A DNA stretch of 18,694 nucleotides from positions 1-18,694 of the forward strand of contig CBDUQG010000014.1 of assembly GCA_965369305.1 (NCBI GenBank). The letters run 5' to 3'. This stretch comes from JAFGTE01 sp965369305. Lineage in GTDB: Bacteria; Patescibacteriota; Gracilibacteria; UM-FILTER-43-11. Both the position numbers and the translations under genes were made by a program. Within the stretch, counting starts at the first letter, position 1, and the number at the start of each line of letters is the position of its first letter. Below are positions 14,846 through 18,694 of this stretch, in pieces. The notes under the pieces are model-generated. The model searched no databases. It was not told the DNA's origin and worked only from the letters and a program-made list of their open reading frames with translations.

Positions 14846-15349
14846 TTATATTTTTCGGCTATCGTATGCCCAATGAAGTAGAGCCTGGCGTTGTTTTGGT
14901 CGGCAATAAAGATTTCCTTTTTCGCAGTTCTTTTTCACCTGCCCTAGATGTCTTCTCATCTTTTTCCAGCGCATCACCTGCCTATTATCATTCTCACAGC
15001 GTCGACCCATATAGTACCGGCAGTACCACTGAAACCAACCGCGTGGATCTTCATAATGAATCCAACCTTTTTTCTTCCAATAACTGAGAGGCTTTGAGGC
15101 GTTTACTTCAAAGAAATTCAGCTTAGCATTATGAAATTCATGGCACAGTTTGGCCTTTTTGAACCAGGATTTAGGGAATTCTTTTTGGCAGTCTGTCATA
15201 TATTTTCCACCAAAAACTCCAATCTCAAGCATCTCTTTTGGTGTTAGCTCAGGTTTGAATTCAGGGTGAAAATTTTTTCCCTCCGGCTCCGTCAAATAGT
15301 AAGTGTAGTTCTTTTGCATTATGTCATTCACGATAACTTTCTTTTTCAT
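14846..15349 (-). CDS. Conserved protein of unknown function, Trp/Tyr-rich (DPRGWFQWYCRYYMGRR family)
   Basis: The 167-residue soluble protein is basic and aromatic, with no signal or membrane helix. Conserved-looking blocks are LTPKEMLEIGVFGGKYMTD (35-53), EVNASKPLSYWKKKGWIHYEDP (about 80-101) and RGWFQWYCRYYMGRR, then a Lys/Arg-rich helical tail with DNRQVMRWKKMRRH. From memory, a family with this signature occurs as a hypothetical protein in scattered bacteria and in fungi; no function is known to me. Several Cys, His and Trp residues are spread out without a clear metal motif. Its ATG overlaps the TGA of the upstream small membrane protein (ATGA), and the ATPase follows after 2 bases, so it is likely made together with both. 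Confidence 0.8.
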   Translation of the reverse strand: MKKKVIVNDIMQKNYTYYLTEPEGKNFHPEFKPELTPKEMLEIGVFGGKYMTDCQKEFPKSWFKKAKLCHEFHNAKLNFFEVNASKPLSYWKKKGWIHYEDPRGWFQWYCRYYMGRRCENDNRQVMRWKKMRRHLGQVKKNCEKGNLYCRPKQRQALLHWAYDSRKI

Positions 15350-15606
15350 TTCCTTTTTAAAAGTTTATGAATTGCAAAGAAAATAAAGCTCCAGAACAAT
15401 CCGGAAAAAAGGAAGGCCAGGAGCCTAACAAGTCCGACCCAATTGCCGAAAGGGGAGTCAGCCAGAGCTGAAACTATGATCCATGGGAAAGTGAAAAAGT
15501 TGCCCAGTGTTACAGACACTTGTAGACCAAAAAACAAACCAAAGATAGGAGCGATGAGGCCAAAGATGAACCCGATAATGATTGGCTTTTTGTTTTCTTT
15601 CTTCAT
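15346..15606 (-). CDS. Small membrane protein of unknown function
   Basis: The 86-residue protein has a basic N-terminus (MKKENKKP), hydrophobic helices at about 9-29 and 56-78, a weaker one near 33-47, and a basic end (HKLLKRK). I recognise no family. It is the first gene of a coupled trio with the 167-residue protein (ATGA overlap) and the P-type ATPase, so an accessory role for the pump is a reasonable guess only. An extended -10 box lies six bases before its ATG and argues for this start. Confidence 0.75.
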   Translation of the reverse strand: MKKENKKPIIIGFIFGLIAPIFGLFFGLQVSVTLGNFFTFPWIIVSALADSPFGNWVGLVRLLAFLFSGLFWSFIFFAIHKLLKRK

Positions 15607-15612
15607 GGCCCT

Positions 15613-15621
15613 AGTATAGCA
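15613..15621 (-). promoter_or_regulatory. Extended -10 promoter, leaderless start of the small membrane protein/ATPase unit
   Basis: The minus strand reads TG-C-TATACT, then six bases (AGGGCC), then the ATG at 15606. The predicted transcription start falls on or next to the A of the ATG. The box overlaps the space right after the SLH gene stop, so it would give the trio expression independent of the SLH gene. Confidence 0.5.
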
Positions 15622-15625
15622 GATG

Positions 15626-17227
15626 CTAGTCGATGATAATGATCTGGGCGGGTTTTAGGCTGGTCGATGGAGCCAGTGTTTGGCTGTAGCCATTTAGAGG
15701 AACCGCGTTGAAGCCATAGTCCAAATTTGTGGTGAGAAGATCATAAGTTTCATCCAAATAAAGTTGAACAGTGTCGGTCGATTTCCCTCCATCAATGTAG
15801 CACTCTACATAAAAGTTTCTCGTTTTACCTTCGGGTACAACGTAGACTGGGTCAAGAACGAAGGTCACCTGATCTTGGTAAAAGCCAGGAGACTTGCCGA
15901 TGACATCATTGCTTGCTAGTAAGCTACAATCTGTCATTCTGCTAGAATCAAGCGTGCCTCCTTGAGTCAGGATCAAGACATTCATAGACACATCACTTGA
16001 GTTGCCGGCGGTTAGTTTGAAGGTTGCTACTTCAGAGTGCTGGTCTCTTTCTGGTTTGGTTAAAGTTGATCCAGGAACAATCGTTAAACTATTGGTGAAT
16101 TGACTACCAATACTTACTTTGTGCGCAGTTACGGGAAAATCACCCGTTACCGTTTGCGCCGTTGAGGTCACATCAGCTGCTGATTCAACCGAAAAGTAGT
16201 GCTCGTTCATCGGCACGGCAGTCAGGTTGGTGTCACCATAAACAAGGACTGTGGCAGTCTCCCCAGCAGGTATATATAGGTCTAATGGTATACGAACCTT
16301 ATTCGTATCCTTGTTGACTGCGTACTCAGAGGTGACTTTAATAAGATTTACATAGGCGTATACTCCAAACCAGTCTGTGGCAGCTCCAACACCGCTTCTT
16401 GTAAGAATAAGCTCAGAAACCTGCGCATCCGAGTCTGTAGCGGTGAGATCGACGGTGATTAGGTGGGCAGAGCTAGCAATTGGAACAGTTAAGTCTGGAG
16501 ATTGAATTGGGTTAAGTGAAACGATCAGACCTCCTTCGGCTTCACCGGCTGGTTCACTTGCATTGGTTTCGGAGTTTTCCTCAATTTCCATCTGCCTTTC
16601 CACAGGATTTTGGGCATTAATGATCAATTTGGCCATCTGAGCCCTAGTGACTGGGTCAGAAGAGCCAAAATAACCGTTGTCATAGCCACTGAGAATTGAT
16701 TGATTGTAGGCTGTTAAGACGTAATCGTGAAACCAGTCTGCTTCATTTACATCGGGAAAACTAGATTCTCCCCTGAGATCCATGGGTATTTCAAAGGCGT
16801 TAACCAGAATCTTGGTGGCGGTAGCTCGGTTGACCACATCTTCAGGTCCAAAAACACCGGTTAGGTTGCCTTCAGCATCGGTGTAGCCATTTACAATACC
16901 CTGCTGCACCGCGGCTTCAACGTAATCAAAATAAGGCGCATCGGAAGGAACGTCGCTAAAAGTTGGGCTCTCTGGCGTTTGATATCCATCCGATCCATCA
17001 GTGGCTCTAACCACCATTTCTGCCAGTTCAGCACGATTAACCGCCTGATCCGGCAAGAAGCTTTCTGCATCGTCTATGATCCCATCGTTCACCAAGGTTT
17101 CGACGTATTCAAAATACCAGGCATCAGATGATACATCATTAAATACCTGGGCAAGGGCAGCACCATTTCCTAGGAATAATACGAAGGCAACAACTGAGGC
17201 TGCCACAAGTTTGAGTTTTTTAAACAT
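15626..17227 (-). CDS. Exported surface protein with three SLH domains and a beta-rich C-terminal region
   Basis: From ATG 17227 the protein has 533 residues. Residues 1-26 are a Sec signal ending GAALA. SLH domains: 28-78 (FNDVSSDAWYFEYVETLVND, then VNRAELAEMVVRA), 90-147 (FSDVPSDAPYFDYVEAAV, VNRATATKILVNA) and 157-205 (FPDVNEADWFHDYVLTAY, VTRAQMAKLIINA). SLH trios hold proteins to a cell-wall polymer. Residues 208-232 form a Glu/Ala/Asn linker. Residues about 235-533 are Thr/Val/Ser-rich beta-type sequence I cannot name, probably two or more Ig-like repeats, with two late Cys (TDCSLL, VECYID) that could form a disulfide. This is a candidate S-layer or adhesin subunit. The ATG at 17263 is rejected since the -10 box lies within that extension. 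Confidence 0.9.
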   Translation of the reverse strand: MFKKLKLVAASVVAFVLFLGNGAALAQVFNDVSSDAWYFEYVETLVNDGIIDDAESFLPDQAVNRAELAEMVVRATDGSDGYQTPESPTFSDVPSDAPYFDYVEAAVQQGIVNGYTDAEGNLTGVFGPEDVVNRATATKILVNAFEIPMDLRGESSFPDVNEADWFHDYVLTAYNQSILSGYDNGYFGSSDPVTRAQMAKLIINAQNPVERQMEIEENSETNASEPAGEAEGGLIVSLNPIQSPDLTVPIASSAHLITVDLTATDSDAQVSELILTRSGVGAATDWFGVYAYVNLIKVTSEYAVNKDTNKVRIPLDLYIPAGETATVLVYGDTNLTAVPMNEHYFSVESAADVTSTAQTVTGDFPVTAHKVSIGSQFTNSLTIVPGSTLTKPERDQHSEVATFKLTAGNSSDVSMNVLILTQGGTLDSSRMTDCSLLASNDVIGKSPGFYQDQVTFVLDPVYVVPEGKTRNFYVECYIDGGKSTDTVQLYLDETYDLLTTNLDYGFNAVPLNGYSQTLAPSTSLKPAQIIIID

Positions 17228-17230
17228 AGT

Positions 17231-17248
17231 CCAGTAAATAATTACTGG
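17231..17248 (-). promoter_or_regulatory. Inverted repeat forming a 5'-terminal mRNA hairpin before the SLH gene
   Basis: CCAGTAA and TTACTGG are perfect 7-base arms around a 4-base loop. It ends three bases before the ATG and begins at about the predicted transcription start (17247). A hairpin at the extreme 5' end can protect an mRNA from decay or control access to the start; a protein operator is the alternative. Confidence 0.5.
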
Positions 17249-17253
17249 GTTAA

Positions 17254-17282
17254 ATCTTAACATTTAATGTTTTTAGTGCCAA
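17254..17282 (-). promoter_or_regulatory. Promoter of the SLH gene
   Basis: TTGGCA (17282-17277, 5/6 match) and TAAGAT (17259-17254, 4/6) are separated by 17 bases on the minus strand. The predicted start is near 17247, giving a leader of about 20 bases that is almost entirely the hairpin at 17231-17248. The -10 lies inside the inverted repeat GTTAA-ATC-TTAAC (17249-17261). Confidence 0.6.
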
Positions 17283-17288
17283 ATTTCG

Positions 17289-17305
17289 TCGATTTAATAA
17301 ATCGA
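17289..17305. repeat. Perfect 17-base palindrome upstream of the SLH promoter
   Basis: TCGATTTA and TAAATCGA are 8-base arms around one central base. It lies between the OmdA-like gene stop and the SLH -35 box. There is no T-run after it, so it is more likely an operator than an intrinsic terminator. Confidence 0.45.
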
Positions 17306-17314
17306 ATGAATAGC

Positions 17315-17581
17315 TTATTTAAACCACTTTGCACTTTTGGAGCCCTTGCGGTGTGGGCAGCCTGGCCAGCAACAGGGACGACGCTTTCCTTCTTCAAGCA
17401 TTTCCACAGCTTGTTTGATACGTTTTGTACGAGTTTCAACCTTTTTTGCCGAAGAAGTCCAACAAATCCACTCATTTTGGGCGAGTGGCGTGATGTCGCT
17501 CCATGTAGCTGAGGCGATTTTTGAAGCTTTCAGGGCTTTTTGGAGTTCCTTTGTTATTTCGTGTACAGGCTTTTTATCCAT
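17315..17581 (-). CDS. Small YdeI/OmpD-associated (OmdA-like) protein with Cys-rich tail
   Basis: The 88-residue protein matches the C-terminal core of the YdeI/OmdA family: ITKELQKALKAS, the W/P segment SDITPLAQNEWICWTSSAKKVETRTKRI (about 28-55) and QAVEMLEEGKRR (57-68). In longer relatives this helical unit follows an N-terminal DUF1801-like part, absent here. The function of the family is poorly known (linked to bacteriocin resistance in the original naming). An unusual tail follows: PCCWPGCPHRKG (69-80) offers C70, C71, C75 and H77 as possible metal ligands. Its ATG overlaps the TAA of the SRPBCC gene by one base (TAATG), so the two are translationally coupled. Confidence 0.75.
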   Translation of the reverse strand: MDKKPVHEITKELQKALKASKIASATWSDITPLAQNEWICWTSSAKKVETRTKRIKQAVEMLEEGKRRPCCWPGCPHRKGSKSAKWFK

Positions 17582-18030
17582 TAGCTTTTTTCACAGATTC
17601 CCTTGAAGAGCTCCAGGGCTTTGGGCCATGTTCCGTCCATCATTTCCTTGAATGCCTCATCTGTTTGTACAACGACCTCAAGGGTGGTTTGGTCGTCACC
17701 GTTCTTGTGAAAGTAATACTCCTCAAGAGAGCCGATCCACTTTTTCATCATGTCATCAGCTAGTTCAACCTCAACAGCTTGTGGATTGACCATTGCCACA
17801 TGCTCGGCCCTGATGGCTTCGAATGGCTTAAACTCTTTAACGATTATCTTCGTTCCTCCTCGAGAATTGTCGAAAAAAGCGATGTGCTCACCCTCTTTCC
17901 ACTCACCCTCGTGAGTCATTCCTTCTCCCCAGGCTTTTGCCCAATCAGCGTAGACAGACTTGTCTATAATTTTATTAAAGACAAGCTCCTGTGGTTTATT
18001 AATTTGAATTGAATATTTTAGAGTTTTCAT
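17581..18030 (-). CDS. SRPBCC (AHSA1-like) family protein
   Basis: The 149-residue protein has the single-domain helix-grip fold pattern: N-terminal strand TLKYSIQINKPQELVFNKI, aromatic YADWAKAW (32-39), GEWKEGEHIAFF (42-53), GGTKIIVKEFKPFEAIRAEH (58-77), and the long C-terminal helix DGTWPKALELFKGICEKS. Members bind hydrophobic ligands in a deep pocket; AHSA1-like versions often pair with small regulators or YdeI-type genes. It is followed by the OmdA-like gene with a TAATG overlap. The start is preceded by TATAAT 13 bases upstream and no ribosome binding site. Its ligand cannot be told from sequence. Confidence 0.85.
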   Translation of the reverse strand: MKTLKYSIQINKPQELVFNKIIDKSVYADWAKAWGEGMTHEGEWKEGEHIAFFDNSRGGTKIIVKEFKPFEAIRAEHVAMVNPQAVEVELADDMMKKWIGSLEEYYFHKNGDDQTTLEVVVQTDEAFKEMMDGTWPKALELFKGICEKS

Positions 18031-18043
18031 AATATTTCTGTTA

Positions 18044-18049
18044 ATTATA
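18044..18049 (-). promoter_or_regulatory. -10 box for the SRPBCC/OmdA-like pair
   Basis: A perfect TATAAT on the minus strand ends 13 bases before the ATG at 18030, predicting a leader of only about 6-7 bases. The -35 position falls in the T-run of the tRNA-Asp terminator and matches poorly. Confidence 0.4.
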
Positions 18050-18065
18050 GCTATACTAGCATAAT

Positions 18066-18095
18066 AAAAAAAGAACCTTGGACCTGTGGCCCAAG
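18066..18095 (-). terminator. Intrinsic terminator of tRNA-Asp
   Basis: On the minus strand CTTGGGCC and GGTCCAAG form an 8-pair stem (one G-U) around loop ACA, followed by GTTC and a run of seven T (18072-18066). It lies about 14 bases past the tRNA 3' end. The plus strand also gives a stem plus five T, so it may work both ways. Confidence 0.8.
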
Positions 18096-18108
18096 AACCT
18101 TCTTTTTG

Positions 18109-18185
18109 TGGCGGAACGGACGGGACTCGAACCCGCGACCTCCTGCGTGACAGGCAGGCGTTCTAACCAGCTGAACTACCGCTCC
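18109..18185 (-). tRNA. tRNA-Asp(GUC), CCA encoded
   Basis: Acceptor GGAGCGG (18185-18179) pairs with CCGTTCC (one G-U pair), followed by discriminator G and encoded CCA (18111-18109). The D-loop contains GCTGGTTAGAA. Anticodon stem CCTGC/GCAGG encloses loop CTGTCAC with anticodon GTC. The T-arm is GCGGGTTCGAGTCCCGT. It forms a single-gene unit with its own promoter and terminator. Confidence 0.98.
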
Positions 18186-18217
18186 GTACCAAATTGAAAA
18201 TGCCCGAAGGCCCCGAA
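18186..18217 (-). other. Leader of tRNA-Asp with a small UUCG hairpin
   Basis: Between the -10 box and the tRNA lie about 32 bases. They include GCC-TTCG-GGC, a short stem capped by a UUCG tetraloop. It may aid folding or processing of the precursor; this is a weak guess. Confidence 0.3.
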
Positions 18218-18246
18218 ATAATACTCATGAGCCTTTGCTTTTGCAA
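18218..18246 (-). promoter_or_regulatory. Promoter of tRNA-Asp
   Basis: TTGCAA (18246-18241) and TATTAT (18223-18218) are separated by exactly 17 bases on the minus strand. The -35 is a palindrome and also serves the divergent plus-strand promoter. Confidence 0.65.
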
Positions 18247-18269
18247 GCGTATTTGTAGTCCGCTATTAT
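18241..18269 (+). promoter_or_regulatory. Promoter of the glycosyltransferase gene
   Basis: TTGCAA (18241-18246) and TATTAT (18264-18269) are separated by exactly 17 bases, the mirror image of the tRNA-Asp promoter. The predicted start near 18276 makes the ATG at 18292 the usable start, because the in-frame ATG at 18268 lies within the -10 box. Confidence 0.6.
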
Positions 18270-18291
18270 GCGGACACCTAAATTACGAAAT

Positions 18292-18694
18292 ATGGCGAGA
18301 ATCGGCATCGACTGCAGAATGTACAGTTCCCGCTTTACGGGCATTGGGCGATACGTGTATGAACTCACGCGAAACCTGTTCCTCCTGGATACACAGAATG
18401 AGTACATCCTCTTCTTCAATGATCCTGAATACGATGCCTTTGTTCCACCAAATGAACGAGTAACTAAAGTTCGCGTGAACGCTCGGCACTACTCTTTCAG
18501 CGAGCAAATAAAATTCCTCTTCCAGCTTCGCAAGCAAAAGTTGGACCTCATGCATTTCACGCACTTCAACGCCCCCATCCTCTATAAGCATCCATCCATC
18601 GTCACTATCCACGACCTCACACTTTCATTCTATCCGGGCAAGAAAATGACCTCACCAATGCACCGTTTTGCCTACAGAAAAACCATTAAATCAG
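18292..18694 (+). CDS. GT4-type glycosyltransferase (group 1), 3' partial
   Basis: 134 codons are visible before the window ends. The N-terminus reads MARIGIDCRMYSSRFTGIGR (the G-IGRY loop that binds the sugar acceptor or donor in GT-B enzymes), then YVYELTRNLFLL, EYILFFND, LDLMHFTHFNAPILY (the HF position typical of mannosyl/glucosyl GT4 enzymes) and PSIVTIHDLTLSFYPG. This is the N-terminal Rossmann half; the nucleotide-sugar-binding half lies beyond the window. Such enzymes build surface polysaccharide or glycolipid, which would fit an SLH protein needing a cell-wall polymer, though the link is only inference. The promoter position supports ATG 18292. There is no ribosome binding site. Confidence 0.88.
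   Translation, partial: MARIGIDCRMYSSRFTGIGRYVYELTRNLFLLDTQNEYILFFNDPEYDAFVPPNERVTKVRVNARHYSFSEQIKFLFQLRKQKLDLMHFTHFNAPILYKHPSIVTIHDLTLSFYPGKKMTSPMHRFAYRKTIKS

Noticed and set aside
17228..17263. ATG at 17263 as start of the SLH protein
   Set aside because: The promoter -10 lies in this stretch and the extension would precede a complete signal peptide that starts at 17227.
18268..18291. ATG at 18268 as start of the glycosyltransferase
   Set aside because: It overlaps the predicted -10 box; family proteins begin right at the MARIGID segment.
1..18694. CRISPR array, transposase, phage or toxin-antitoxin genes
   Set aside because: No regularly spaced repeats, no terminal inverted repeats flanking a transposase, and no such protein families were seen.
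1..18694. Alternative genetic code with TGA as glycine
   Set aside because: No gene needs TGA read-through, and one gene (ending 15346) uses TGA as its stop in a tight ATGA overlap.

Overview
The window is a gene-dense bacterial chromosome segment of moderate GC. It holds 17 protein genes (the first and last are cut by the window edges) and two tRNA genes. Genes are packed with gaps of a few bases, ATGA or TAATG overlaps, or overlapping convergent stop codons. All reading frames fit the standard bacterial code (TAA, TAG, one TGA). Start codons mostly lack a purine-rich ribosome binding site, and several sit almost on top of a -10 hexamer, which suggests leaderless or very short-leader mRNAs. 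Three gene types recall Candidate Phyla Radiation (Patescibacteria) genomes, perhaps the Peregrinibacteria side: the PKD-7TM/ATP-grasp pair, the Gmad2-sugar dehydrogenase lipoprotein and the SLH surface protein. That assignment is inference from gene content only; no phylogenetic marker was compared.

Layout. (a) 1-4083, plus strand: the 3' part of an exported PKD plus seven-helix membrane protein, a 221-base spacer with a large imperfect palindrome, then a 786-residue protein joining a glutamate-ligase-like ATP-grasp, a degenerate retropepsin-like domain and a DUF1704/MATCAP-type metallopeptidase (HExxxH). This is the most interesting part of the window and looks like a compact peptide-ligating and peptide-trimming system with a membrane partner. 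(b) 6396-4080, minus strand: tRNA-Leu(UAA), a two-CBS-domain protein, ribosomal protein bL25 and QueA, readable as one unit from a good promoter. (c) 6482-10067, plus strand: DNA polymerase III delta', a membrane-anchored TPR protein, OMP decarboxylase, and a dienelactone-hydrolase-like lipoprotein.

(d) 17227-10070, minus strand: an SLH surface protein, a small membrane protein, an unknown 167-residue conserved protein, a Ca2+-type P-ATPase, a Gmad2 plus PQQ-type sugar dehydrogenase lipoprotein, and a VTT/TVP38 membrane protein. Internal promoters probably split this run. (e) 18030-17315, minus strand: an SRPBCC (AHSA1-like) protein coupled to a small YdeI/OmdA-like protein. (f) 18185-18066: tRNA-Asp(GUC) as its own unit with promoter and intrinsic terminator. 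(g) 18292 to the end, plus strand: the start of a GT4-type glycosyltransferase, driven by a promoter that shares its palindromic -35 box with the tRNA-Asp promoter.

Functional themes are cell-surface assembly (SLH protein, lipoproteins, glycosyltransferase, ATP-grasp system), ion transport, and housekeeping (tRNA, bL25, QueA, delta', PyrF). There is no sign of phage, transposon, CRISPR or toxin-antitoxin genes.
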